Source of the DNA: Chloroflexota bacterium
GTDB taxonomy: Bacteria; Chloroflexota; Anaerolineae; 4572-78; J111
Length of the DNA stretch: 64,000 bases
NCBI GenBank assembly: GCA_016860845.1
Contig: BOKF01000006.1
Span: 248,001 to 312,000, forward strand
Reading direction: 5' to 3'
Shown here: in pieces, positions 17,383-26,132 of the stretch
How the letters are laid out: every line of letters begins with the position of its first letter
How positions within the stretch are numbered: position 1 is the stretch's first letter
Notes under the pieces: generated by a model
Database searches by the model: none
Seen by the model: only the letters and a program-made list of their open reading frames with translations
Told to the model about the DNA's origin: nothing
Program-made: the position numbers and the translations under genes

Positions 17383-17802
17383 ATGAAGCCAAATAAAACA
17401 TGCCCTGTCGTTGTAAGACATATCGGTGGGGAGTTACAAATACTTGCCTTTCGGCATCCGGTGGCCGGTTGCCAGATTATCAAAGGGACTATTGAAAGCG
17501 GTGAGCCGGCGGCCCAGGCTGCCCTGAGAGAATTATTCGAAGAGTCAGGTATTCAGTCGGCAACCGTCATCAGGGATCTAGGGGTGTGGGAGTCAGGTTA
17601 TGAAGGCCAAATTTGGTCATTTCACTTGTGTGAAGTGGATGAGCTGCCGGATGAGTGGATACATCATACCCAGGATGGGGGTGGACATGACTTCGCTTTT
17701 TTCTGGCACTCCCTCCACGAAAGTCCAAATGATGACTGGCATCCGCTGTTTAAGAACGCCTTACAATGGATACGGACGATTCTAACTCCAACTTCAATGT
17801 AA
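17383..17802 (+). CDS. NUDIX hydrolase
   Basis: A 139-residue NUDIX protein with a complete box: GTIESGEPAAQAALRELFEE then SGI (about residues 37-59), matching GX5EX7REUXEEXGU, with the metal-binding Glu residues present. It hydrolyses a nucleoside-diphosphate-linked substrate; the exact one cannot be told from sequence. Length is normal. It is a lone plus-strand gene beside minus-strand neighbours and follows a decayed membrane protein. Confidence 0.93.
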   Translation: MKPNKTCPVVVRHIGGELQILAFRHPVAGCQIIKGTIESGEPAAQAALRELFEESGIQSATVIRDLGVWESGYEGQIWSFHLCEVDELPDEWIHHTQDGGGHDFAFFWHSLHESPNDDWHPLFKNALQWIRTILTPTSM

Positions 17803-18006
17803 ACAGCACCGCTCCGGTCAAGCGACCGATTAATGAGAGTGTTCAATGACCATCTATCCAGATGAAGAACGTCTTTCGGATGCTCTCGTCGTAGCCGCAT
17901 TTGGCCAATACTGCCCCCAGCATCCGGGGGTTAAAGTCGACCCCATTTCTCCGCTATGATATACTCCCTCAGGTAAGGAACTGATAACCCTGACAGGAGG
18001 GTGACT

Positions 18007-18558
18007 ATGGCTGTCGAAGTGGAAGAATGGGACCAGTGGCGAGCTTCCAGCCGGGCTTTGGAAACGATGCGGCACATTGCTCTGGATGCCCTGGCCTTTG
18101 CCGACAATGACGAAGCTTTTTATACTTACGCGGCTGAGCACCAGTTGACCGTCAACGAAGTCGTCTATTACCTGAATGGCTATGAGTATGGGGGTGACGC
18201 GGGTTTAGAAGCGATCCGAAACCCCAATATAATTCCACCCGAGGTGGCCCGACAAGCTATTAAAACTGTAGCCAGGCTGCTGGATGAACATTACCAAGGG
18301 CAGTTACCCTACCGGCTGACCGATGAAGGTACGGCGGTGGGGCTATATGAGATCCAGGAGCGGCGGAACGGCGATAAGTTCCTCTTTCCCATTTGCCAGT
18401 TCCGCCTGACCTTAGCGAGCCAGCAGTGGCATCTTTACTGGATGCGCAAGTTCGATGCCTGGTGGCCCTATCCACCGCCACGGAGAGGCTCAAGATATAC
18501 TATCCAAGCCAGAACACGGCAGGTGCTAGAGGATGAGGATGGCTGTTTTTGGGGATAA
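18007..18558 (+). CDS. DUF3024 domain protein
   Basis: A 183-residue soluble protein. The C-terminal half (residues about 90-183) has FRLTLASQQWHLYWMRKFD and the final GCFWG, which match the DUF3024 family ('W.LYW.R.D..W' and terminal 'GCFWG'). The function of DUF3024 is unknown. The N-terminal 80 residues are helical and unassigned. Start at ATG 18007, seven bases after AGGAGG; an in-frame GTG at 18001 is too close to that site. It ends convergently about 40 bases from the next gene. Confidence 0.85.
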   Translation: MAVEVEEWDQWRASSRALETMRHIALDALAFADNDEAFYTYAAEHQLTVNEVVYYLNGYEYGGDAGLEAIRNPNIIPPEVARQAIKTVARLLDEHYQGQLPYRLTDEGTAVGLYEIQERRNGDKFLFPICQFRLTLASQQWHLYWMRKFDAWWPYPPPRRGSRYTIQARTRQVLEDEDGCFWG

Positions 18559-18599
18559 CCGAGGACAGCCATCGAGCAGAAAGCAAGCCCCAAGATGAT

Positions 18600-19031
18600 T
18601 CAAAGCCTATCCTGCACCGCTTGAACCAATCCCTGCGGGTCGTCTGTCCCCAGGCGATATTTCTGGCCGGTCTTCATTTGGAGTTCAACCGCCCAAAAGC
18701 CGGACACATTATACAACCAGCCGGAAGGGGTGAGATGAATACCCCAGCCATAGTACCAGGGATTCTTGACCACCCGGCACGAACTAATATCGGCCAGCCG
18801 AAATCGCTTCTGAATAGGGCCAGGCCCAAAGCGAACGAGGAGCGCCTCATCATCGATTTCCACAGTCAGGGTCGCAAACATCACCAGACACACCGCCAGA
18901 AAAAGCAGGACCATCAGGGCTACCCAATCGAAGCCATTTGCCAGCATCAGGCCGGTCAGGAGTAACAGCGCGGCCCCCAGGGCCACGAGGATCACGTAGC
19001 CGATTTGAGTATGGTGGTATGGTTTGTTCAT
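18600..19031 (-). CDS. Two-helix membrane protein with PH-like domain
   Basis: A 143-residue protein. Two membrane helices occupy residues about 10-32 (YVILVALGAALLLLTGLML) and 35-55, followed by a cytosolic beta-rich domain (LTVEIDDEALLVRFGPG, FRLADISSCRVVKNPWYYG, LGTDDPQGLVQAVQ). This layout matches bacterial PH-like-domain membrane proteins, whose role is generally unknown. It sits directly downstream of the alkylation-repair gene on the same strand with a 59-base gap, so co-transcription is possible. Confidence 0.8.
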   Translation of the reverse strand: MNKPYHHTQIGYVILVALGAALLLLTGLMLANGFDWVALMVLLFLAVCLVMFATLTVEIDDEALLVRFGPGPIQKRFRLADISSCRVVKNPWYYGWGIHLTPSGWLYNVSGFWAVELQMKTGQKYRLGTDDPQGLVQAVQDRL

Positions 19032-19090
19032 CGCTGCTGTCCCTCACCCAATGAGATTAAAAAATCGCCTAATCCTGGCAAAAAATCCGT

Positions 19091-20191
19091 TTACTTATCG
19101 GCTGGCTGAGTAACCAAATCAAAAGAGGCAGCCGCCATCTCGGCTCCGTTAACTACTATTGAAATTTGATGCGGTCCCGGATAATGTTGGCGGGTCGTAC
19201 GATCCTCAAAAGAATGTTTCCTGGAAATCAAGTGACTGCCCGAACCAAAGAGGCCTTCCCGGATTTGAAAAACTTTGGATGATGATTTGCCGCTGGCTTT
19301 AACAAAGTAAATCTTGTACTCCAGGCGGACCTGTTGCGGCGCTGCGGCCTCTACGCTCAGCTCAAAGCTAAAACCCAGCGTTTCACCCATGGATAGAGTC
19401 ACTTTGTCCAGGGTCAGGTTGGCAAGGCTCAGATCCGTTGGACCGGCAAAGCCAAACAGCCGCAGCGCCCGCTCGTTGCCGGCTTTGAGTAGACCCCGGC
19501 AGGCGTGTTTGACAATCCAATCCGTCTGGTTGGTCAGGCCATACCAGCGTTCGCAGAGATCCAACATCAGGTCGGGATGGTCTTTAGAAATATCGTTCAA
19601 ATTGTTGGCCACGCTTTTGCGCACGTAGTCCGATTCATCGGCTTTGAGTTTCTCCAAAATCGGCAAGATGAGGCTGGGGTCTTTTTTGAAGGCCGGCAGG
19701 GCCATCCCCCAGGGCAGGCGCGGGCGGCAGCCTTCGCTGGCCAGGCGGCGGAGATGATGGTTCTCGGCCTCGGCCCAGGTGTATAGATAGGCCAGCGCTC
19801 GCTGTGGGTCTTTCAGCAGGAAAGGGCGCACCGCAAATTCGGAACTGCCTTGCTGGGTAAACACGGCCAGGGCCGGCATAGATAAGTCCCACTCGTCCAG
19901 GCCATAACATTCCACATAATCCGGGAAGACCAGCGCATCAAACCCGTTAAAGGAGGGGGCAACCTTGACCAGAATCGCCAATGCCTGGGGATAGTCATCC
20001 GGCAAGGTGGCCCGCAGGCAGCGCGACAGATGGCGCATTTTCGCTTTAAGTTCCCTGGTCGTCCAGGCGTCATCATAAACCAGGCGAGTGAACGCTTGTT
20101 GATCGAACTCCGGGTAGACCTGGCCGATGGCCTGGCCCAATTGTTTGACAAACGTGTTGGTAAAAAAGATGTCTTTGAGTCTTTCTGGCAT
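19091..20191 (-). CDS. DNA alkylation repair protein, AlkC/AlkD-type HEAT-like glycosylase
   Basis: A 366-residue protein. Residues about 1-250 form the HEAT-like ALK repeat fold of AlkC/AlkD glycosylases, which remove alkylated purines; LASEGCRPRLPWG and DESDYVRKSVANNLNDISKDHP are characteristic AlkC segments. Residues 265-366 are a separate beta domain ending AAASFDLV, seen in some AlkC homologues. Start chosen at MPERLKD (20191), preceded by GAGGATC; the longer in-frame start at 20227 lacks support. It acts in cytosolic base excision repair. Confidence 0.9.
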   Translation of the reverse strand: MPERLKDIFFTNTFVKQLGQAIGQVYPEFDQQAFTRLVYDDAWTTRELKAKMRHLSRCLRATLPDDYPQALAILVKVAPSFNGFDALVFPDYVECYGLDEWDLSMPALAVFTQQGSSEFAVRPFLLKDPQRALAYLYTWAEAENHHLRRLASEGCRPRLPWGMALPAFKKDPSLILPILEKLKADESDYVRKSVANNLNDISKDHPDLMLDLCERWYGLTNQTDWIVKHACRGLLKAGNERALRLFGFAGPTDLSLANLTLDKVTLSMGETLGFSFELSVEAAAPQQVRLEYKIYFVKASGKSSSKVFQIREGLFGSGSHLISRKHSFEDRTTRQHYPGPHQISIVVNGAEMAAASFDLVTQPADK

Positions 20192-20251
20192 AATCTGATC
20201 CTCAATGTCCCATGCAGTTGCGGCCAAACGTTCAGCCCTGCCCTCAGACGC

Positions 20252-21169
20252 CTACAGTTTTGCCCATTGGTTTAACTGCTCGATGGATGCGGTCGCACCG
20301 CCACAAACAATGACCAGAATTGATTTGAAGGGTTCAATTTCGCCCATCCGTTCGTAGACGATGGCCAGGGCGGCGCCGCAGGCTGGCTCGACCACAATTC
20401 GGTGGTCAATCATAAATTTCTGACACGCCGACACGGCGGCTTTATCCGATACGACCACATTATAAATAGGGTGTATTTTCTTACAGTTAAAGGCATTTTC
20501 ACAGATTTGCCGCGCGCCTAAAGAGGTGGCAAGGCTGGTAATGGCCGGTAATTCGATGCGTTGTCCGGCCAAAACAGATTGGGCAAAAGAGTCGGTTCCC
20601 TCTGTTTCGACGGCGATCACCGGGATATTGTGCCAATCGTTTCGATGCAACCCTTCAATGACCCCCGACAGCAACCCGCCGCCACCCACCGAAAGCACAA
20701 CAGCCTCAGGTTTTATACCTGAACGGGCTATCTCATCAACCATGGTGGCATGACCCTGCCAGAGCAGTGGATCATCAAAGGGATGAATGAAAACATCCGT
20801 TTCTTTAACCATGGATAACGCTAAAGTATTTGCTTCTTGCCATGAAGCGCCATGCACTATAATCTCTGCGCCTTCTTGTTGGATCAACTGCTTGGCTCGT
20901 TCAGTGGTGGTTTCAGGCACAACCACGACGACGGGGATGGCAAGATGGCGTCCGGCATAGGCCACGGCAATGCCGGCATTCCCGCCCGAAGAAGAGATGA
21001 AACGCTGGGCGCCACGACGGGCGTATTCCTGGCAGGCCCGGCCAATGCCGCGAATCTTGAAAGAGCCAGGTGGTTGCACGGCTTCAAGCTTGAGCCAGAT
21101 AGATCGTCCGGCTTGAAGGCTGAGGGGGTGTGATTCAAAAAATGGTGTTTCGATGTGTAATGGTTTCAT
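20252..21169 (-). CDS. PLP-dependent L-serine/L-threonine dehydratase
   Basis: A 305-residue fold-type II PLP enzyme. The PLP lysine lies in PPGSFKIRG (about residue 38), the phosphate/carboxylate loop is SSSGGNAG (about 60), and the Gly-rich cofactor loop is SVGGGGLLSG. This order matches serine/threonine dehydratases of the small SDS-like type without an ACT regulatory domain. It converts Ser or Thr to pyruvate or 2-oxobutyrate plus ammonia. Start placed at MKPLHIETPFF (21169), which aligns with family starts; the longer ORF start at 21226 would nearly abut the next gene. Confidence 0.93.
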   Translation of the reverse strand: MKPLHIETPFFESHPLSLQAGRSIWLKLEAVQPPGSFKIRGIGRACQEYARRGAQRFISSSGGNAGIAVAYAGRHLAIPVVVVVPETTTERAKQLIQQEGAEIIVHGASWQEANTLALSMVKETDVFIHPFDDPLLWQGHATMVDEIARSGIKPEAVVLSVGGGGLLSGVIEGLHRNDWHNIPVIAVETEGTDSFAQSVLAGQRIELPAITSLATSLGARQICENAFNCKKIHPIYNVVVSDKAAVSACQKFMIDHRIVVEPACGAALAIVYERMGEIEPFKSILVIVCGGATASIEQLNQWAKL

Positions 21170-21197
21170 CCATTCTGCCTTTTTTTTGAATGAGAGA

Positions 21198-22103
21198 TCA
21201 CTGATCATCAGCCAGGGCTTCGGCAATAGCCCGCCGGGCGATGCCGGCCAGAACCGGGTTGGTGTTTTGATAATAAGGCAGGGCGATCAGTCCCACGGAC
21301 AGCGCCCAGCCCCGACCCCGTACCCAGGTTGCGTCATCAACAGACAGCGCGGCGCGGAAGAGGTCCCGCGTTTCAGCCGGCAGGTAAAGCCAGGCGGCCA
21401 TCACGTCACAGGCGGGATCGCCCACCCCTAGACACCCGAAGTCAATGACCGCACTAAGCCGGCCTTGTACCGCCAGCAGATTGCCCGCTTGCAGGTCACC
21501 GTGGATCCAGAGGGGTGGACCGGACCAGGCGGGGGTCTGGAGAGCGGCTTCCCAAACTGCTATTGCTGCGACGGTATCAAGCGTACCATCCAGCGAGGCG
21601 ATGGCCGCCCGGGTAGAAACGTCTCGCGTGGCCAGCGGCACACCCCGGAAAGAGTTGTGTGCTCCGGGAGAGGGTCCGCCGGTGGGATCAATCTGTTGTA
21701 AGGCGGTTATGAATTGGGCCAGATCAATGGCCGCCTGACCTGGATCAGCGATGCGCTCAAGGATGGCCGTCTCCCCGTCAAGCCAGCGGTAGACAGACCA
21801 GGGCCAGGGATAGCCCTCGCCGGGATTTCCTTGAGCGAGCGGCAGCGGGACAGCCAGCGGCAGGAACGGAGCTAATCGGGGAAGCCACTGCTGCTCCTTG
21901 GTCACTTGCCCGGCTGCTCCCGGAATGCGGGGGAGCCGGACGACCAGATCGGTTCCGAGCCGGTAGAGGGCGTTATCGGTCCCGGCAGAGGAGACCGGCT
22001 TGAGGGGGAGTTCGGCCCACTGCGGAAATTGAGCGGTGAGCAATCGAGCCACTAGCGAGGCGGTGATGTCCACCTCATCATCGTGCATTTTGCCGGAAGT
22101 CAT
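21198..22103 (-). CDS. Aminoglycoside phosphotransferase family protein
   Basis: A 301-residue APH-type kinase: VVRLPRIPG (ATP-binding Lys/Arg strand), LWIHGDLQAGNLL (catalytic loop, about residues 198-210) and AVIDFGCLGVGDPACDVMAAW (DFG-equivalent and following helix). The sequence resembles the macrolide/aminoglycoside-like phosphotransferases common in environmental bacteria; resistance is not implied. It overlaps the end region of the broken endonuclease V gene by one base and is likely read from the same minus-strand transcript. Confidence 0.9.
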   Translation of the reverse strand: MTSGKMHDDEVDITASLVARLLTAQFPQWAELPLKPVSSAGTDNALYRLGTDLVVRLPRIPGAAGQVTKEQQWLPRLAPFLPLAVPLPLAQGNPGEGYPWPWSVYRWLDGETAILERIADPGQAAIDLAQFITALQQIDPTGGPSPGAHNSFRGVPLATRDVSTRAAIASLDGTLDTVAAIAVWEAALQTPAWSGPPLWIHGDLQAGNLLAVQGRLSAVIDFGCLGVGDPACDVMAAWLYLPAETRDLFRAALSVDDATWVRGRGWALSVGLIALPYYQNTNPVLAGIARRAIAEALADDQ

Positions 22104-22633
22104 CAGTTCCTTTCATCCTGGGCTGGGTTGCCCGTTCGAAGATCCCGGCAAATCAGATCCACCCGCTTGAGCAAAGTAGGCAGCCGATGCTGCCCGTGCA
22201 TCCCGCGAACCCTTTCTTTTGCCTGCGTCAGATCAATGCCTACCGCCGTAACGTAGAGGGGGTTGCTGCTCGTCCCCCGATAAACTTCATAACGGGCATC
22301 GATATCTTTGAACGGCTTTTTGGCCACCCCGATCACGGCGACTTCACCATCCAAGGCGTCGTATAAATGCTTGCCCAGCCCTACTTTTGAATGACCATCC
22401 AAAAATACATATCCATCCACGATAATACAGTCTGGTTTGAGCGCATAGTCGGCCATCAGTTTAAGCAGGCAGGGCAGTTACCGCTTGAAGAACTTTCCCG
22501 GCTCATAATCGGCCACGCCTTCCATCAAGCTGACATACTCTTCTTGAGGTGCTTCATCCGGCCAGTTTTCAAAAACAACGCCGGCGACTGTGGCCTTGTC
22601 TGCTGAATAGTGGACATCAACGGGTAAAATCAT
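22103..22633 (-). pseudogene. nfi: Endonuclease V with an in-frame nonsense codon
   Basis: The frame encodes an endonuclease V, the enzyme that nicks DNA near deaminated bases: MILPVDVHYS (catalytic Asp region), EYVSLMEGVADYEPG, then DCIIVDGYVFLDGHSKVGLG and VAVIGVAKKPFKD. Between GKFFKR and LPCLLKL stands TAA (22480-22478) where homologues usually have Glu (GAA), so a single G-to-T change explains the break. The frame is otherwise intact to RNPAQDERN-like tail residues. It may be a recent inactivation, an assembly error, or two pieces made separately (ATG at 22456). Confidence 0.85.
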
Positions 22634-22656
22634 ACGTTCCCTGATGGAGGGACGGT

Positions 22657-23466
22657 TCACAGCTCAAACAGAGTGTAGTGGCTAAACTGGAGATAGCGGT
22701 TCATCAGAAAGGTCAGCACCTTCTTGGCCAGGATAAACTGCTCCGACAGGATGAGCAGGGTCTCTTCCACCCCCTCGCGCCGGGCTAGTTCGTGTTCCGC
22801 CGCCAGCCGGTAGAAAGCCTTGCCGTAAGCTTCATAGGCTTCCATTGTTTGGACCACTTGCCCGCGCCGCGGCCTGAGTTGGCCGCTGGCCGGGTAGCGT
22901 GTTTGGTCGTTAAGGTACTCCGGGAACATCCCGGTGAGTAGAAGACAAACCTCGGCGATACGTTTGTGAGGGGCAAAGCGAAAGGCTTCGTCCAGGGTCT
23001 GGCTGTAACGAATCATCCCCTCAATATCCAACTCGTGCGTGCGGTAGCCGCGCCAGGTCCCGGGTCGCACTTCGACCAGAACGGTCATATGCACCAGGCG
23101 GGTAAAGGAAGCGAGCATCGTGGCCAGGTAATCCCGGATAGGTTTCTGCGCTAATAACTCAACTACCCGGTCGGCATCGAACAGGACCACCTTCTGCCGG
23201 CCGCGCTGCTCCACGGTGAAGGCTTCCCGCTCTAGGTCACGTCGGGCTTGTCGCAATAAGAGGGTGAAGAAGAGCCAGGGCGAAATCTGGGGTAATAACT
23301 CCTTATGCTGCATCAACCGCTGGAAGAGCCGGGGTTCATCGAGCATCGTCTCCAGCCGGGTCTCATCCCCTTGCAGCTGCCCGACCACCCGTTGGGGCTG
23401 GGCGCTGCTTGGCCGGAGGGTTTCGACGATATATAACAGATCGTGTTGGTTAAGGTAAATACTCAT
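22657..23466 (-). CDS. Protein of unknown function
   Basis: A 269-residue, mainly helical, soluble protein. It begins LNQHDLLYIVETL, holds an aromatic LFFTLLLRQARRDLE helix (about 65-80) and many Arg/Leu-rich helices, and ends NRYLQFSHYTLFEL. I recognise no family or catalytic motif. Its stop touches the endonuclease V gene's upstream GTG, suggesting translational coupling in the same operon. It is clearly coding by length, composition and lack of better frames. Confidence 0.75.
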   Translation of the reverse strand: MSIYLNQHDLLYIVETLRPSSAQPQRVVGQLQGDETRLETMLDEPRLFQRLMQHKELLPQISPWLFFTLLLRQARRDLEREAFTVEQRGRQKVVLFDADRVVELLAQKPIRDYLATMLASFTRLVHMTVLVEVRPGTWRGYRTHELDIEGMIRYSQTLDEAFRFAPHKRIAEVCLLLTGMFPEYLNDQTRYPASGQLRPRRGQVVQTMEAYEAYGKAFYRLAAEHELARREGVEETLLILSEQFILAKKVLTFLMNRYLQFSHYTLFEL

Positions 23467-23512
23467 TCTGTCCCTTACCTCTGCTGGGTGCTTCTGTTGT
23501 ACATCACTTTTC

Positions 23513-24367
23513 TCAATTTACTTCTCTGGCATCGCCGGACAGCCCAGTCAGTTGCTCACTGAGTTGCCGGAGTTGGTGGCGTGCTGCCAGGTCATAAGCC
23601 TGGGCATTGGCGCGGGACTCCTGCTGCTGATCGAAATATTTGCCGGTAACCCCATCCAAATCCGGCGAGGTAGCCAGATACATTAGCGCGTTGACCCCAT
23701 CCTCAATTGTGCTCAAGGTATAGCCAAAGGACTCATAGACCATCTTGGTATTCATCAGCGAGGCGGGATGCAGGCAGTTGACGGTGATCTGTTCCTCTTT
23801 CAGCTTCTCGGCCAGATCAAAGGTGAACATCACCTGAGCCAGCTTGCTCTGGCGGTAGGCATTCAGCGGATCATAATGCCGTTCCAGCATCACATCGCCA
23901 AAGTCAAGAGGAACCTGGCCCGCCGAACTGACATTAATAATCCGGCTGGGCGGGGTATGACGCAGGCAGGGCAGCAAAAGATGGGTCAGCAGAAAGGGGG
24001 CGAGATAATTCACGGCGAAACGCAGCTCGTAGCCATCCTGGCTGACTTCGCGCCTGGCCTCGCCGGATTTGCCGCCGCCAATACCGGCGTTGTTAATCAG
24101 CAGATCGAGGCGGGGATGCTTTGCCTGCACCGCCTGGGCCAGGCTGCGGACTTGAGCAAGGGAGGCAAAATCGGCGCGATAGGTTTCCAAGTGACTATTT
24201 CCGGTCGCGTCCCGGATCTCCTGCCGGGTCGTCTCCAGCCGTTGCGGGTCGCGGCCGTGCAAAAGGAGCGTAGCTCCCTGCCTGGCCAGGGCTAAAGCGG
24301 TCTGTTTACCGAGACCGTCTGTGGCCCCGGTGAGCAGGATGGTTTGCTGAGCTATCGGTTTCATCAT
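23513..24367 (-). CDS. Short-chain dehydrogenase/reductase (SDR)
   Basis: A 284-residue classical SDR of the retinol-dehydrogenase/protochlorophyllide-reductase-like group. The NAD(P) site is ILLTGATDGLGKQTAL, the NNAG motif is LLINNAGIG, Ser is at NVSSAG, and the catalytic YxxxK is AYRQSK. These use NAD(P)H on a small carbonyl or alcohol; the substrate is unknown. Start at the ATG-ATG pair (24367/24364) preceded by GAAGGA; the longer ORF from 24424 reads through a GC-rich hairpin (24394-24412). Confidence 0.93.
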   Translation of the reverse strand: MMKPIAQQTILLTGATDGLGKQTALALARQGATLLLHGRDPQRLETTRQEIRDATGNSHLETYRADFASLAQVRSLAQAVQAKHPRLDLLINNAGIGGGKSGEARREVSQDGYELRFAVNYLAPFLLTHLLLPCLRHTPPSRIINVSSAGQVPLDFGDVMLERHYDPLNAYRQSKLAQVMFTFDLAEKLKEEQITVNCLHPASLMNTKMVYESFGYTLSTIEDGVNALMYLATSPDLDGVTGKYFDQQQESRANAQAYDLAARHQLRQLSEQLTGLSGDAREVN

Positions 24368-24565
24368 CAATCCTTCAAAAATAAGTGCCACGCCCTTCGG
24401 CGCACCCGAAGGGGTGGGTGTCACGTGTCAAGTGTCAGGTCGAGATTTTCACGCTTTGCGTCGATGGTGTCCCACAGGGTCCCCCAGGGGGAGGCGAGGC
24501 GCTCAGGCTACGCACTGCCGTAAGTTCGTGATGATTCCTGTAAGTCACAGGGAAATCCTCGCTGT

Positions 24566-25570
24566 TCAATCCGGCAGGCAGACGAGTGCCGCAAGGCCGT
24601 GGGCGAAGGCCTGCAGCGGCCACGGTATATCCACCAGTTTCCAACTCTGCCCGGCATCCGGCGAGCGGAACAAACCGTGGTTGTTGGCCGCGTAGATGAC
24701 GCCCGGCTCGCCAGGATGCGCCGCCAGGCGGCTCGCAATCGTACCCTGACCGGCAGGCAGACCGGCCATGGCTAATTCAAATGAACGCCGCCCCGTCTTT
24801 CGATAGAGGTAGGCTTCAGCTCGCTGGGGACGGTAAGCCACAAACGGTCCCGACGCAGCCGAGACGATGACCGTATCCGGGTCGGCGGGATCAACGGCGA
24901 CACTGACCAGGTAACGGTGTTGGAGTCCCTCCACCTGACGCGACCAGCTCTCGCCGGCATCCTCGCTTTCGAAATAACCGTCTCCGGCAGCGGAGTACAC
25001 CCGCCCTGACGCAAGCGGGTGGGTGGCCGCCGTGTGGGTATCAATGGGACCGCCGGGGACACGGTCAAGCCACGTTTGCCCACCGTCGAGGGTGCGGATG
25101 AGCGCCCCGGCTTCAATGGCGACAAAGGCTCTGCCCGCAACAACAGGGTCTGGCTCGATCCAGCGCACGTGGTGGGTTTCAGGACGCGGCGGGAAACTCC
25201 AACTCCGGGCGGATGGAAGCGACTGGAGGCCGGGCAGGTCAGTCCAGGTCTCTCCGCCATTCTCGGAGCGGAAGACGGCGCTTGGCTCCGTGCCCGCAAC
25301 CACGACCCCGAGTTCGGTTGGACTGACCGCCACGGCAGTGATCTCGTTATAGGCAATGCCCGGTCCGACGGGATGCCAGCTTTTGCCGGCATCCTCACTG
25401 CGCCACAAGCCATTGCCCCCGGTGCCGCAGTAGACACAGGTGGGGTTCTGGGGATTGACTGCCAGAGATTCGGGTGACTTGCCCTGCAGATGTTCCTCAA
25501 CCACCCACTTGGAGGTATGTCGGGCAATCAGTAGCGCTTGTTCTGTCGCAATGACGAGTGTTCTTATCAT
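24566..25570 (-). CDS. BNR / sortilin-like beta-propeller protein
   Basis: A 334-residue protein built of repeated 'S.DaGksW' Asp-box motifs: SEDAGKSW, SENGGETWTDLPG, TLDGGQTWLDR, SEDAGESWSR, SPDAGQSWK. This marks a BNR/sortilin or WD40/YVTN-like six-to-seven-blade propeller. There is no signal peptide (it starts MIRTLVIATEQALLIAR), so it should be cytosolic. AGGAG lies nine bases before the start. No enzymatic residues were identified. It is next to an MBL-fold gene on the same strand. Confidence 0.87.
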   Translation of the reverse strand: MIRTLVIATEQALLIARHTSKWVVEEHLQGKSPESLAVNPQNPTCVYCGTGGNGLWRSEDAGKSWHPVGPGIAYNEITAVAVSPTELGVVVAGTEPSAVFRSENGGETWTDLPGLQSLPSARSWSFPPRPETHHVRWIEPDPVVAGRAFVAIEAGALIRTLDGGQTWLDRVPGGPIDTHTAATHPLASGRVYSAAGDGYFESEDAGESWSRQVEGLQHRYLVSVAVDPADPDTVIVSAASGPFVAYRPQRAEAYLYRKTGRRSFELAMAGLPAGQGTIASRLAAHPGEPGVIYAANNHGLFRSPDAGQSWKLVDIPWPLQAFAHGLAALVCLPD

Positions 25571-25631
25571 TTTTCTTTCTCCTGTTCATTTTATTAATCT
25601 TTGCTCCAGAAATGGGGCCATATCCTGGTAT

Positions 25632-26099
25632 TCAGCCGAAGGCGGCAGCGATCTCCCAGACCGGACCGTGTCCCGGATACACCCGAACAGCGCCCCGTTC
25701 CTGCAGGATCTCCCCGGCAAGACCGATCCGCTCCAGCCCAGCGCGGCTCTCGGCAAAGGAGATAACGGTGTTGTCGGGCAGGGTGATGTCCACGTACCGA
25801 TCCTGCGGCTTGGTCCACGTTTTCATAAGGGGAATGGCCGGAACTTGAACCTCACGCACCAGCAGCGGCACCCCGGCTTGTTTAAGCTCCTGGGCTAGGC
25901 CGGCGTGATCAATATGGTAGTGGGTGGCGAGGCCGTAGCGGATTTCCCGGAGGGGTACATCCAACCGGTTGAGGCTCGCTCGCAGCGTCCCCATGCTGCC
26001 GGGCCAACCCAGGTCTACCAGCAAACGAGAGGGTCCGGCGCTGACTACCCAGTAGTTGGTCGAACGGTAGCCCGCGTTGATGATGGTCACTTTTGACAT
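25632..26099 (-). CDS. MBL-fold metallo-hydrolase with an internal deletion
   Basis: A 155-residue MBL-fold protein. The N-terminal half has the metal motif THYHIDHAG (HxHxDH) and the C-terminus has VYPGHGPVW. Between them AESRAGLERIGLAGEI joins directly to LQERGAVRVYPGHG. In family members about 40-60 residues with the 'TPGHS..S...L..G..F.GD' block lie there. Here the block carrying the second His and the bridging Asp is missing, so the enzyme is probably inactive or altered, even though the frame is intact. Confidence 0.8.
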   Translation of the reverse strand: MSKVTIINAGYRSTNYWVVSAGPSRLLVDLGWPGSMGTLRASLNRLDVPLREIRYGLATHYHIDHAGLAQELKQAGVPLLVREVQVPAIPLMKTWTKPQDRYVDITLPDNTVISFAESRAGLERIGLAGEILQERGAVRVYPGHGPVWEIAAAFG

Positions 26100-26132
26100 G
26101 CGGCTCCCCCAGAGGACCTCCCCGGCGACGGC

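Noticed and set aside
17846..17959. 37-residue ORF (MTIYPDEERLSDALVVAAFG...) before the DUF3024 gene
   Set aside because: No clear ribosome site or similarity; too short to support.
22103..22633. Stop-codon reassignment (TAA read as an amino acid), since both endonuclease V and the Sll1717 stub have in-frame TAA
   Set aside because: TAA properly ends many intact genes here, for example the helicase (45190) and the SBBP protein (53782).
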